DNA of 64,000 bases from Bacteroides sp. ET71 (lineage in GTDB: Bacteria; Bacteroidota; Bacteroidia; Bacteroidales; Bacteroidaceae): contig NZ_JAMBLS010000015.1 of the NCBI RefSeq assembly GCF_023336905.1, forward strand, positions 1 through 64,000, given 5' to 3'. A program made the position numbers and the translations under genes. The notes under the pieces were generated by a model, which had not been told where the DNA came from, did not search any database, and saw only the letters and a program-made list of their open reading frames with translations. Of the stretch, positions 8,163 to 16,735 are shown piece after piece (the first letter of the stretch is position 1; the number at the start of each line of letters is the position of its first letter).

Positions 8163-10022
8163 TCAGAAGGGGAAGAGCAGCGGCAGGGCGAATACCATCA
8201 CCACGCCCATGATGATTTGCAGGGGCAGGCCGACCTTGATATAGTCCATAAACGTGTATTGTCCGGCGGGCATCACCAGCGCGTTGGGCGGCGTGGAGAA
8301 GGGAGAGGCGAAGCACATGCTGGCGGCTACGGTCACGGCAAACAGGAAGGGCACGGGGCTGACGCCGATTTGCAGCGCGCTTTGCAGGGCGATGGGGGCC
8401 ATCAGCACGGCGGTCACCGTGTTGCTGATGAACATCGTCAGCAGTGAAGTCGTGAAATAGATGCCTGCCATCAGGGCCAGGGGGCCGTAGGAGCCGAGGC
8501 CGCTGACCAGTGTGTCCGAGATGTATTCCGAAGCGCCGGTTTTTTCCAAGGCGATGGACATGGGCAACATGCCGGCGAAGAGCATGATGGTCTCCCAGTT
8601 GATGGTCTTGTAGGCGGCTTCGACGTTGCGGAAGCAGCCGGTCAGTACCATCAGCATGGCGGCTATCATGACGGCGGTGACGGGTGCCACGGGGATGAAG
8701 TCGAACACCATCATGGCCACCATCAGCAGCATGATGAGCGCGGCTACGGGGGCTTTGTAGTCCAAGGTCACTTTGGCTGCCTCTTCCAGCGGTTGCCCCA
8801 GCACTACCCAGTCGGAGCTTTCGTTGCTCAGGCGGGCGATGTCTTGCCAGGTGCCTTGCACCAGCAGTACGTCGCCGCTGTGCATGCGTTCGCGTCCCAG
8901 GTCTTGCAGCAGGTATTCTTTCTTGCGTCGTATGCCCAGCACGTTGACGTTGAATTTGTCGCGGAATCCGGCTTCTTTCACTCGTTGGTTTACGATGTCC
9001 GACGAGGGAGTCAGCAGGATTTCGGCGATGCCGATGTCGTAAAAGTCCAGCCGGTTGTCCGTGTGGCTGGCCATCTCCGTCTCGTGTCCGTCCATCAGTT
9101 CCAGCGCATAGTCTTTCACGAAGCGCTCCACGTCGGCGGCATGTCCGTTGATGTAGAGCACGTCGCCTGCTGCCACGACTGTGTCGGCCGAAGCCAGCCG
9201 TTGTGTCACGGTCTTCAGAAAGCGGTGCTGCGAGGCTTCGCCGCGTCTCACTTCCAGGATGTTCAGCCCGTAGCGGCGCCGCACGTCCAGGGCCAGGATG
9301 GTCTGTCCCACGATGCCTGAAGTGGTGGCGGCGCGCAGGCGGAAGAGGTTGTTGCTGAGACCGTATTCTTTGACCAGCTCGTTCAGCGATTTGCCCGTGG
9401 CGGCCTGTTCGCTGCGGTCTTGTTTCTTCGACAGGAACCAGCGTGTCAGCGGCAGCAGCACGACGATGCCCGTCAGCACACACAGCAGTCCGACGGGCAG
9501 GAAGGAGAAGAAGGCCAGCGGTTCGTAGCCGGCGTTGGTCAGCACTTCGTCTATGATAAGGTTGGGGGGCGTGCCAATCAGCGTCATCATGCCGCCCATG
9601 CTGCTGGCAAAGGCCAGGGGCATCAGCAGGCGTGCGGGTTGTGTGCCGGCGTTGAGGGCCAGGCTGACCACGATGGGCAGCATCAGGGCTACCGTGCCCG
9701 TGTTGCTGACAAAGGCGCCGATGGCCGACGTGGCAATCATCACCAGCAGGAAGAGTTTCAGTTCGCTCTTGCCGGCCAGCTTCAGCAGGCGCGAGCTGAT
9801 CATCTTGGCCAAGCCGGTCTGGAAGATGGCTCCTCCGACTACGAACAGGCCGACCATCATCACCACGACGGAGTTGGAGAAGCCGGACAACGCCTCTTCG
9901 GGCGTGAGGATGTGAAACACGAGCAGGGCGATGAGCGCGCACAGCGCGACGATGTCCGAGCGTACTTTGCCCGAGACGAAGAATGCCGCCGAAAGGGCCA
10001 GGATGACGAGTGTGGTCAGCAT
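8163..10022 (-). CDS. SLC13-family permease with two TrkA-C (RCK_C) domains
   Basis: A 619-residue inner-membrane transporter. The start at 10022 (MLTTLVILALSAAFFVSGK) opens directly into the first membrane helix; longer upstream reading has no membrane or conserved content. N-terminal and C-terminal membrane halves (about residues 1-190 and 400-619) bear the DASS-type loops SNTGTVALMLPI and ISNTVTAVLMAPIA. Between them lie two soluble TrkA-C regulatory domains (about 215-300 and 305-385). Related proteins carry dicarboxylates, sulfate or other anions; the cargo cannot be read from sequence. It converges on the mannan operon and diverges from the serine hydrolase gene. Confidence 0.86.
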   Translation of the reverse strand: MLTTLVILALSAAFFVSGKVRSDIVALCALIALLVFHILTPEEALSGFSNSVVVMMVGLFVVGGAIFQTGLAKMISSRLLKLAGKSELKLFLLVMIATSAIGAFVSNTGTVALMLPIVVSLALNAGTQPARLLMPLAFASSMGGMMTLIGTPPNLIIDEVLTNAGYEPLAFFSFLPVGLLCVLTGIVVLLPLTRWFLSKKQDRSEQAATGKSLNELVKEYGLSNNLFRLRAATTSGIVGQTILALDVRRRYGLNILEVRRGEASQHRFLKTVTQRLASADTVVAAGDVLYINGHAADVERFVKDYALELMDGHETEMASHTDNRLDFYDIGIAEILLTPSSDIVNQRVKEAGFRDKFNVNVLGIRRKKEYLLQDLGRERMHSGDVLLVQGTWQDIARLSNESSDWVVLGQPLEEAAKVTLDYKAPVAALIMLLMVAMMVFDFIPVAPVTAVMIAAMLMVLTGCFRNVEAAYKTINWETIMLFAGMLPMSIALEKTGASEYISDTLVSGLGSYGPLALMAGIYFTTSLLTMFISNTVTAVLMAPIALQSALQIGVSPVPFLFAVTVAASMCFASPFSTPPNALVMPAGQYTFMDYIKVGLPLQIIMGVVMVFALPLLFPF

Positions 10023-10363
10023 AACGGGTGAGGGTGTTTTAGAACAATTTGGGGCAAAGGTACGAAGATTTTCCCGAACGCGCGGGCTTTGGCCCGGACT
10101 TCCCGTCGGGGGCAGCCTCTTGTCCGGCAAAAAAATCTTCCTCGGCTTGCCTTTCTTCCGAAATCCTGCTATTTTTGCGTGCATGAACCGCCCGGCGGGC
10201 GGAAGCCTCTTGCGCCAGCCTCCGGAGGGCGGCGAAAAGCCCGTTTGCTTCTTCCGGACACGGGGCGCGGCTCTTCCGAAGCGTTTGGTCGGCCGTGCCG
10301 GGGGACGCGTTTCGTCGGGTGCCGGGGCGGTGGATTGGCTGATGCGATAAAAGATATAACTGT
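10023..10363. other. Divergent intergenic region with GC-rich leader
   Basis: 341 bases between the SLC13 gene and the serine hydrolase gene. It contains the plus-strand promoter at 10147-10177. Downstream is an approximately 180-base GC-rich stretch with internal dyads (CGCCCGGCGGGCG, CCTCCGGAGG) and an open frame of 55 codons (10184-10351) that ends 12 bases before the next start. No known RNA family was recognised. Confidence 0.5.
10147..10177 (+). promoter_or_regulatory. Promoter for the serine hydrolase gene
   Basis: TATTTTTG at 10170-10177 matches TAnnTTTG, with TTGC at 10147-10150 about 19 bases upstream as a weak -33 element. Confidence 0.45.
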
Positions 10364-11869
10364 ATGAGACATAGATTCTTCCTACTTCTGATGGCGGCGT
10401 GGCTTCTCCTCCCGTCGCTCTTGCGGGCCCAGGTGGGCGAGTTGCCACGCGCCGTGCCCGAGACCCAGGGCGTCCCCTCGCGGGCCTTGGCCGAACTGTT
10501 TGACTCGCTGATGGCTTTGCCCCGCACGGACATCCACAGCGTGCTGGTGATGCGCCACGGGAGAGTGGTGGGCGAGATGTATCCTGCCCCCTTCGCCCCG
10601 GAGTACAAGCACACGATGTATTCCTGCTCGAAGACGTTTGTCGCTGCGGCCGTCGGCCTGGCCATCGACGACAACCGCCTGCGCCTGACCGATCGCGTGG
10701 GCGCGTTCTTCCCCGAACTCTTGCCGGACACGGTGTCGGCGGAATTGGCGGAGATAACCGTACGCGATTTGCTGACCATGACTTCCGGTATCACGCCCGA
10801 CTGGAACCTGCGCAGTCGGACGCCCGACTGGATAAAAGCCTACCTGGCCAAGCCCGCCGCCGGAGCCGGCACGAAGTTCCAGTACGACTCCATGTCTACC
10901 TACCTGCTCTCGGCCATCGTGCAGCGGGCGACGGGAATGACCCTGCTGGACTACCTGCGCGCGAAGCTGTTCGCCCCCCTGCACGTCACGGAGGTCGATT
11001 GGGAACTCAGCCCCGAAGGCTGCAACACGGGCGGCTGGGGCCTGCACATCCAGACGGAATCGCTGGCCAAGTTCGGCCAACTCTTGCTGGACGAAGGCCG
11101 CTGGCAGGGACGGCAGGTGCTGCCCGCCGACTGGGTGAAGGCGATGATGACCGAGCAACAACCCGGCACGGGCTACGGCTTCCAAATGTGGCGGTGCGAA
11201 TACCCGGGCGCCTGGCGGGCCGACGGGGCGTTGGGACAATACATACTCGTCGTGCCGGACCGGGACATGGTGGTCGTCATCACCGAGTGTACGCTGATTG
11301 ACGGCGCCCGCCAGCGTCGGCTGGTGTGGGACAAGCTGCTGCCCGCCCTCTCCGACGAGCCGCTGCCCGCCTCCGGCCGCGACTATGAACGCCTGCGGCG
11401 AAAGCTGGCCGCCTGCACCCTGCCGCTGCCGGAAGGGAAGCGTTCGTCGCCCATGGCTAAGCAACTCGACGGGAAGAGCATCCGCTTGGAGCCTAACAAA
11501 TATGGCTGGGAAACCCTCGGCTTGCGGTTTGCCGCCAACCGTCCGGACCTGCTTCTGGAGGTGACGAAGAACGACGGACAACGCTTCACGCTGGGCTTCG
11601 GCTGCCGCCAATGGCGCACGACGGAGACGGACGCCTGTCCCCCTTACTCCATCTCGCCCGTCGGCGCATTCAGCGGCATCAGCCGTCCTTTCCATGCTTC
11701 GGGTAGTTATGCCTGGGCGGGGCGCGACGTCCTCCGGCTGCAGGTGCACTACGTGGATTGGGTCAGCGCGCAAACCCTGGAGCTGCGTTTCGACGGCGAC
11801 GAAGTGACGCTGACCGCGAGCGAGAACTTTTCTTCCGGTTCACAAACCCTTAAAGGCGTTTTGGAATGA
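10364..11869 (+). CDS. Exported serine hydrolase of the beta-lactamase / penicillin-binding protein superfamily
   Basis: A 501-residue protein with an N-terminal signal peptide (cleavage near LLRAQ). The SxxK nucleophile motif is MYSCSKTF (SCSK), preceded by the usual VLVMRHGRVVGE strand. A second conserved block (KFQYDSMSTYLLSAI) has Tyr where the class C YxN motif lies, and GWGLHIQTESLAKFGQLLL is the typical helix of 6-aminohexanoate-hydrolase-like esterases. About 130 extra C-terminal residues look like a beta-rich domain. Candidates are an esterase, amidase or peptidase of the envelope. The last codons overlap the next start as ATGA. Confidence 0.82.
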   Translation: MRHRFFLLLMAAWLLLPSLLRAQVGELPRAVPETQGVPSRALAELFDSLMALPRTDIHSVLVMRHGRVVGEMYPAPFAPEYKHTMYSCSKTFVAAAVGLAIDDNRLRLTDRVGAFFPELLPDTVSAELAEITVRDLLTMTSGITPDWNLRSRTPDWIKAYLAKPAAGAGTKFQYDSMSTYLLSAIVQRATGMTLLDYLRAKLFAPLHVTEVDWELSPEGCNTGGWGLHIQTESLAKFGQLLLDEGRWQGRQVLPADWVKAMMTEQQPGTGYGFQMWRCEYPGAWRADGALGQYILVVPDRDMVVVITECTLIDGARQRRLVWDKLLPALSDEPLPASGRDYERLRRKLAACTLPLPEGKRSSPMAKQLDGKSIRLEPNKYGWETLGLRFAANRPDLLLEVTKNDGQRFTLGFGCRQWRTTETDACPPYSISPVGAFSGISRPFHASGSYAWAGRDVLRLQVHYVDWVSAQTLELRFDGDEVTLTASENFSSGSQTLKGVLE

Positions 11870-12504
11870 GCATCAGCCGAACCCTATACGTCCTCGTGCG
11901 GCCCTACACTTGGGTCAGCCGTTTCCGCCACCGCAGGGGCTATGGCGTCCATTCCCCCTTCGCCTTCAACTTCATCACGAGAGTCATCTTCGAGCGCGCG
12001 GCCTACTATAAATATGCCGAACTGCGCGCGCTCGAGAAGCGGCAGAAGCAAGAGAAAGGCGCGGCGTGGCTGTACGAACCCTTGCGCGTGAAGCGTCTGC
12101 TGTTTCGGTTGGTCAATTTCTCCCAACCCGGCACGGTGGTCGACGCCGGGCGGTTGGCCGCCTCTTCCCTCTACCTGAAGGCGGGCTGCGAACGCGCCGT
12201 TTACTTGGGTGCGGCGGACCTCTCTGAACTCTTTCTCGAAGCCGGAGAGCCGGTCGACTTCCTCTACCTGCACGACTACCGGCGTCCCGACTTCGTGGAG
12301 CAAGTGTTCCAAGTCTGCGTTCCGCGCGCCACCGCCCGTTCCCTGTTTGTCGTCGAAGGCATCTGCTATTCCCGGCCGATGAAGAAGCTGTGGAGGCAGA
12401 TGCAGGCCGATGCGCGCGTGGGCATCACGTTCGACCTGTACGACCTCGGCATCCTCTTCTTCGACAAATCGAAAGCCAAGCAAGATTATATCGTAAACTT
12501 TTAA
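11866..12504 (+). CDS. Conserved Bacteroidetes protein, degenerate methyltransferase-like
   Basis: A 212-residue soluble protein. The N-terminus has the motif [17 protein letters not shown], followed by a charged helix. The centre ([16 protein letters not shown]) resembles the first strand and loop of a Rossmann SAM-dependent methyltransferase but lacks the usual GxGxG, and a later strand ([10 protein letters not shown]) matches the place of the metal-binding Asp of O-methyltransferases. Activity is therefore uncertain. It overlaps the serine hydrolase gene by four bases and is followed 13 bases later by the adenosyltransferase gene. Confidence 0.7.
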   Translation: MSISRTLYVLVRPYTWVSRFRHRRGYGVHSPFAFNFITRVIFERAAYYKYAELRALEKRQKQEKGAAWLYEPLRVKRLLFRLVNFSQPGTVVDAGRLAASSLYLKAGCERAVYLGAADLSELFLEAGEPVDFLYLHDYRRPDFVEQVFQVCVPRATARSLFVVEGICYSRPMKKLWRQMQADARVGITFDLYDLGILFFDKSKAKQDYIVNF

Positions 12505-12517
12505 CCATAGTAATCCC

Positions 12518-13090
12518 ATGACCCCTGTCAAGAAAAGCCCCCTTTACACAAAGACCGGCGACGCCGGGACAACCTCGCTCGTCGGAGGCGCGCGCGTGCC
12601 CAAGACGCATATCCGCCTGGAAGCCTACGGCACGGTGGACGAACTGAACGCCTGTTTGGGCCTGCTGGCCACCTACCTCGCTGACGACCGCGACCAACGC
12701 TTTGTCCTCCGCGTGCAGAACGACCTGTTCGCCGTCGGCTCGCACCTGGCCACCGACTCCTCGCAGGCATCCTCCCATCACCCTGTCTCCCTCTCAGACA
12801 GCCAAGTGGAGACCCTGGAGCACGAGATTGACCGCCTGGATGCCTCCTTGCCCCCGCTTCGGGCTTTCGTGTTGCCCGGGGGCAGTCGGGGCGCGGCCGT
12901 ATGCCATCTGTGCCGCACCGTGTGCCGCCGGGCCGAACGCCGCATTCTGGCCTTGGCCCGGGAGGCGGAAATAGCTCCCTCCCTCCTGGCCTATATGAAC
13001 CGTTTGTCCGATTATCTATTCGTTCTTTCCCGCAAAATGAACTGTGACGAGAAAAAAAGTGAAATATTCTGGCGGAATGATTGCAGGTGA
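12518..13090 (+). CDS. Cob(I)yrinic acid a,c-diamide adenosyltransferase, PduO type
   Basis: ATP:corrinoid adenosyltransferase of 190 residues that makes adenosylcobalamin in the cytoplasm. The N-terminal ATP-binding motif [15 protein letters not shown], the following [15 protein letters not shown] and the late motif [11 protein letters not shown] are diagnostic of the PduO family. The C-terminus ([17 protein letters not shown]) is also standard. Length matches the single-domain form. No cobalamin riboswitch is visible because the gene is packed 13 bases behind its neighbour. Confidence 0.93.
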   Translation: MTPVKKSPLYTKTGDAGTTSLVGGARVPKTHIRLEAYGTVDELNACLGLLATYLADDRDQRFVLRVQNDLFAVGSHLATDSSQASSHHPVSLSDSQVETLEHEIDRLDASLPPLRAFVLPGGSRGAAVCHLCRTVCRRAERRILALAREAEIAPSLLAYMNRLSDYLFVLSRKMNCDEKKSEIFWRNDCR

Positions 13091-13110
13091 CATAAAAAGT
13101 GATACTTTTG
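13080..13110 (+). promoter_or_regulatory. Promoter for the DUF2795 gene
   Basis: ATTG at 13080-13083 and TACTTTTG at 13103-13110, 19 bases apart, fit the Bacteroides -33/-7 consensus. The -33 element lies inside the end of the adenosyltransferase gene. Confidence 0.6.
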
Positions 13111-13161
13111 CCGAATAAAAGAAAGGAAACATATCAAGTACCACTTTAATACTTACAGATT

Positions 13162-13383
13162 ATGTATTGGACATTGGAATTGGCCTCCAAATTGGAAGAC
13201 GCTCCTTGGCCGGCAACTAAGGATGAACTTATCGACTATGCCATGCGCTCAGGTGCTCCGCTTGAAGTGATAGAGAATCTCCAAGAGATGGAAGATGAGG
13301 GAGAGATTTACGAAAGTATTGAAGACATTTGGCCCGACTACCCCAGCAAGGAAGACTTCTTTTTCAACGAGGACGAATACTGA
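13162..13383 (+). CDS. DUF2795-family small acidic protein
   Basis: A 73-residue, strongly acidic cytoplasmic protein found widely in Bacteroidetes. The core TLELASKLEDAPWPATKDELIDYAMRSGAPLEVIENLQ is the DUF2795 fold, a small helical domain; the tail is rich in Asp, Glu and Phe (DYPSKEDFFFNEDEY). It has its own promoter and is closed by a terminator, so it is probably a monocistronic, well expressed gene. No biochemical role is known to me. Confidence 0.85.
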   Translation: MYWTLELASKLEDAPWPATKDELIDYAMRSGAPLEVIENLQEMEDEGEIYESIEDIWPDYPSKEDFFFNEDEY

Positions 13384-13426
13384 CGCAGAACTTTGGCTCC
13401 TCTGCGCGGCAGGGGAGGAAACGATA

Positions 13427-13459
13427 AAAATGGACGGCTGTCGGAGGCCGTCCATTTTT
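13427..13459 (+). terminator. Terminator after the DUF2795 gene
   Basis: Perfect 12-bp stem (13427-13438 with 13447-13458), loop of eight bases and T run. It ends 14 bases before the next gene. Confidence 0.85.
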
Positions 13460-13472
13460 CATGCTTACCGAT

Positions 13473-13964
13473 ATGATACAAATCAGGAAATCCACTTTGG
13501 AAGACTTGCCTGTGCTGATGGACCTTTATGAGCATGGGCGGCGCATCATGCGCGACAGCGGTAATCTGAGGCAATGGACGGGAGGATACCCGTCTGCGGA
13601 GTTGGTGACGGACGACATTCGCAAGGGGAATAGCTACTTGTGCGTGGAGGAAGGGGGACGTGCCGTGGGCACTTTTGTGTTCATCCCCGGGGCAGACCCT
13701 ACGTATGCCCGTATTTACGGGGGGCAGTGGATAGACGACGTGCGGCCTTATGCCACGATTCACCGGCTGGCCGGCCGCGAGGACGCGCGGGGCGTGTCGG
13801 CCGCTTGCATAGACTGGTGCTACGCGCGGGTGCCCAATCTTCGTGCTGACACGCACCGCGACAATCGTATCCTGCAACACATCCTCCGGAAGCACGGGTT
13901 CCGCTATTGCGGCATCATTTATTTGATGAACGGGGACGAGCGTCTGGCGTATCAGAAGTTGTAG
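13473..13964 (+). CDS. GNAT-family N-acetyltransferase
   Basis: A 163-residue single-domain acetyltransferase; the start at 13473 (MIQIRKSTLEDLPVLMDLYE) gives the classical GNAT N-terminus, while the earlier ATG at 13461 touches the terminator hairpin. Strand beta-4 is GTFVFIPGADPTYARI, and the acetyl-CoA region reads HRLAGREDARGVSAACIDWCY, with a weaker Q/RxxGxG/A loop than usual. The C-terminus has DNRILQHILRKHGFRYCG. The substrate is unknown. The 3' end overlaps the oppositely oriented helicase gene by 50 bases. Confidence 0.82.
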   Translation: MIQIRKSTLEDLPVLMDLYEHGRRIMRDSGNLRQWTGGYPSAELVTDDIRKGNSYLCVEEGGRAVGTFVFIPGADPTYARIYGGQWIDDVRPYATIHRLAGREDARGVSAACIDWCYARVPNLRADTHRDNRILQHILRKHGFRYCGIIYLMNGDERLAYQKL

Positions 13965-16419
13965 GGCGGACGGGCGCCTGCCGGGCGCCGTATTTGCCCT
14001 TCAATTCGTCTACGCTCATGCCTGTGAAGTAGTCTTCCACAAAGTCCCAACGCTGCGTGTCGTCTAAGCGGTCTGTTCCAAAAAACAAGGTGAACAGTTC
14101 TATCTGTTCCATGAAGATTTGCTCGTTGGTGTCCAGGATGCGGTTGCGGTAGTTGTCTGTAGTGGCCAGTTGCAGGAGGGTTTCTGGGTCGTTGAGGCGG
14201 ACAAGTACGCAGGGTGTTCCGCCGCCTTCTACACTGAACGAAAGGCAGCCTAGCATGGACAGCAGGTTGAGCAGTGTGTTCAGGTCGGAGAAGGGGGTGC
14301 AGTAGAACGTCAGGCGTTCACCTTTGGTGCCTGTGATGCGCTGCGAGCATAGTTTCTGGTAACGGCTGAGCAGGAGGTCGAAGCCGCGTGTGACGGTGAA
14401 TAGCAAGTCTGTGCTTTCTTTCTTTTTCGCGCTGCTGATGTAGCTGACGCTGCGTCCTTCCTCGGTGCGGCTTTCCAGTAGTGAGCCGATGAAACGCTTG
14501 GCCGAGCGTACGTCCATCTGGTGTTCGGCAAAGATGTTGCGCAATTCTTCTTCTTCAAACTTGCCTTTGTTTTTGATAAGTGCCATCTTCATCATGTTGG
14601 TCAGGCTTTTGAATAGGGCGTCCAGCTTTTGGCGAATCTCGGTGGCATTTTCTTTCAGTAGGACTTCGTGTTTGCCTACGGCCACTGCCCGCGAGCCTTC
14701 GCGCAGGGTGCCGTTGTTCAGTTTTTGTTTGAACTCTTTGTAGCCCAGTTCGGGGAATCCTTCTTCCCACAGTTTTTCCAGGCGTGCTTTGTAGACGCCT
14801 TCTTCGCCTGCTACGGGGGTGAGCCATTGGGCGTACTGGCGGGCAAAGTCCGGTCCGGTTTTGTCTTGGATGTATCCTTCGGTCAGCAGGTTGCGGGGAC
14901 TGATTTCCAGCAGGCGGCTGCCGTAGCGTCGTGCGATGTCGTCTTCCAGCCACAGCAAGGCGGTTTTCGTGAATTGTCCCAGTTCGGTTTCGTATTCCAG
15001 TTTGTTTTTCGTGCGTGGCAGTTTCACCACAAACTCGAAGTCGGAGAGCGAAACGAGCATTTCCGGTTTTTCTCCTTTCATCTGATAGACTTCGACCAGT
15101 TTTTGCAGGATGAGTGCCAACTGTTCTTGCGCGATGTTCCCCATTTGGTGCAGCCGCTTCATGTAGTAGAAGTCTCGTTCGTGGAAGTCGGTGGCGGCTA
15201 TGCCCTGTACGTTGGTGTCGCGTGCGGCGCGGCCTACTTCCTGGATGTAGTCGACAAACGTGCTGGAGGGGGCTACGTGGTAGACGCGGTCGATGTCGCT
15301 GATGTCTACGCCCATGCCGAAGGCTTTGGTGGCCACGATGAGGCGTTTCTCTCCGTTCTTGAAGTCTTGCACGATTTCTGCCTTTTGTTCGCGTTCTTTC
15401 TTGCCGTAGTACGAGGCTACCAGGTGCCAGTTCTGCGCCCGTACCCACGACTTGATGCGCATGTCTATGCCTCCGGCGAAGGGGTAGTAGAGCAGTGTCT
15501 TGTGTTTCTCCAGATATTCTTCGATGCGTGCCGATATGACTCGTTGTTTGGCTTTGTCGTACGTTTCGCCCTCGTCGATGGTCATTTGCCGGATGTCGAA
15601 GCCTATGTTGTGGCGTCTTACGGTGCCGATGTAGAGCACGCACGGTGCCATTTGCAGCGAGCGGATGGTTTCGAACACCATGTCGTTGTCGCCTTGCGGG
15701 TTCCAGACCGCTGTGGCTGTCAGGGCAAACAGCGGGAAGGCGTAGCCCAGTGTTTCTTTCAGCCCCGTCAGGTACCGGCCGAGGAACCAGTAGTCTACGC
15801 GGAACTCCTTGCCCCATGTCGTCACCGTGTGGGCCTCGTCTACTACGACCAGGCCGATGCGGCGGTCGCCCGTGAAGTGGCGGATGTCGTACGACAGAAG
15901 TAGTTCCGGCGAGAGGTAGAACAGGTCTATTTCGCCTTCACGCACCTGGCGGTAGACTTCGGCCTTCTGTTCCGGCGAGAGGTCGGATGAAGCGTATCCC
16001 ACGCGCGTGTAACCTATCTCTTGCAAGCTTTCTACCTGGTCTACGATGAGGGCTTTCAGTGGCGATACGACCAGGGTGAGTGTGCCGTGTTCGCGGCCCA
16101 GCCAGATGGCGGGCAGTTGGAACAGCAATGATTTGCCCGAGCCGGTCGGGGCGGTCAGCAAGATGTTGTCCACCTCCGGGGTGCCTTTCAGTCCTTTTTC
16201 TGCTTCGCGCAGCACGTGTTCTATCAGTTGTCCTTGCGAGATGCTGATTTTGTCTTTCCCCCGGAAGAGGTCGTCGTAGATTTCCAGGTCGCGGAAGTCT
16301 GTGTATCCGTAGGTTTCTTTCAGCAGTGCCTTGACCGACTCGCGGCAGGTTTCCGGCAGGTTGCGTTGTTTGAGTTGTGGCAGCGGGCGTGCTGTGTTGT
16401 CGTGTGGTTCTGTCATCAT
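13915..16419 (-). CDS. RecQ-like superfamily 2 DNA helicase
   Basis: A 834-residue helicase. The start is 16419 (or 16416); upstream reading would run into the tRNA gene. Motif I is LLTAPTGSGKSLLFQLPA, Ia LVVSPLKALIVDQVESL, II VVDEAHTV (DEAH), III LFALTATA, V IVATKAFGMGVDISDIDRVYH and VI YIQEVGRAARD, all of RecQ type. The RecQ four-cysteine zinc site and an obvious HRDC domain were not found. Instead about 400 C-terminal residues, including NKGKFEEEELRNIFAEHQMD, form an unrecognised region. It is likely a repair or recombination helicase that separated early from canonical RecQ. Confidence 0.85.
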   Translation of the reverse strand: MMTEPHDNTARPLPQLKQRNLPETCRESVKALLKETYGYTDFRDLEIYDDLFRGKDKISISQGQLIEHVLREAEKGLKGTPEVDNILLTAPTGSGKSLLFQLPAIWLGREHGTLTLVVSPLKALIVDQVESLQEIGYTRVGYASSDLSPEQKAEVYRQVREGEIDLFYLSPELLLSYDIRHFTGDRRIGLVVVDEAHTVTTWGKEFRVDYWFLGRYLTGLKETLGYAFPLFALTATAVWNPQGDNDMVFETIRSLQMAPCVLYIGTVRRHNIGFDIRQMTIDEGETYDKAKQRVISARIEEYLEKHKTLLYYPFAGGIDMRIKSWVRAQNWHLVASYYGKKEREQKAEIVQDFKNGEKRLIVATKAFGMGVDISDIDRVYHVAPSSTFVDYIQEVGRAARDTNVQGIAATDFHERDFYYMKRLHQMGNIAQEQLALILQKLVEVYQMKGEKPEMLVSLSDFEFVVKLPRTKNKLEYETELGQFTKTALLWLEDDIARRYGSRLLEISPRNLLTEGYIQDKTGPDFARQYAQWLTPVAGEEGVYKARLEKLWEEGFPELGYKEFKQKLNNGTLREGSRAVAVGKHEVLLKENATEIRQKLDALFKSLTNMMKMALIKNKGKFEEEELRNIFAEHQMDVRSAKRFIGSLLESRTEEGRSVSYISSAKKKESTDLLFTVTRGFDLLLSRYQKLCSQRITGTKGERLTFYCTPFSDLNTLLNLLSMLGCLSFSVEGGGTPCVLVRLNDPETLLQLATTDNYRNRILDTNEQIFMEQIELFTLFFGTDRLDDTQRWDFVEDYFTGMSVDELKGKYGARQAPVRPTTSDTPDARPRSSNK

Positions 16420-16527
16420 CGTTGTAAATGAGGTTGAGGTGAATGCATGGGCGATGCGGCTTTCTTTGGGGCCGGTGTTAAAAAGAAAAAGAGGATCACG
16501 TATTCCGTTATCCTCTTTTGTCTTTCG

Positions 16528-16600
16528 TGGTGTCACCAGGAATCGAACCGGGGACACAAGGATTTTCAGTCCTTTGCTCTACCAACTGAGCTATGACACC
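16528..16600 (-). tRNA. tRNA-Phe (GAA)
   Basis: 73-nt cloverleaf. The acceptor stem pairs GGTGTCA with TGACACC, the D arm is GCTCAGTTGGTAGAGC, the anticodon loop is CTGAAAAT with anticodon GAA, and the T arm has GGTTCGATTCC. The 3' CCA is not encoded. A TAnnTTTG box lies just upstream. Confidence 0.96.
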
Positions 16601-16620
16601 ATCGTTCTCGTTTGCGGGTG

Positions 16621-16628
16621 CAAAGATA
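16621..16628 (-). promoter_or_regulatory. -7 box for tRNA-Phe
   Basis: Minus-strand TATCTTTG, 20 bases upstream of the tRNA 5' end. Confidence 0.6.
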
Positions 16629-16671
16629 AGACGCTTTTTTGAATCCTGCAAGCTTTTGACGAAAAAAACAC

Positions 16672-16705
16672 AAAAAAATGCCGCTTTCGTGCGAAAACGG
16701 CATTT
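16672..16705 (-). terminator. Terminator of mdh
   Basis: Stem AAATGCCG (16677-16684) with CGGCATTT (16698-16705), extended by a partly paired TTTCG/CGAAA inner stem, and a T run on the minus strand directly after it. Confidence 0.8.
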
Positions 16706-16735
16706 CTGTGTGATGTCTGTCGACGCGGCAGAGGC

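Noticed and set aside
9420-10031. Long open frame on the plus strand opposite the SLC13 gene
   Set aside because: Protein is rich in Gln, Gly, His and Asp with no fold; it is the antisense shadow of a clear transporter gene in G/C-rich DNA.
12505-12517. Cobalamin riboswitch before the adenosyltransferase
   Set aside because: The gap is only 13 bases, far too short, and the gene upstream is coding.
14668-15903. 411-codon plus-strand frame opposite the helicase
   Set aside because: No domain, Phe/Val/Gln-rich composition and position exactly antisense to conserved helicase motifs.
13915-16419. Anti-phage defence helicase
   Set aside because: The helicase stands between a GNAT gene and a tRNA without any nuclease, methylase or other defence gene, so a repair role is the simpler reading.
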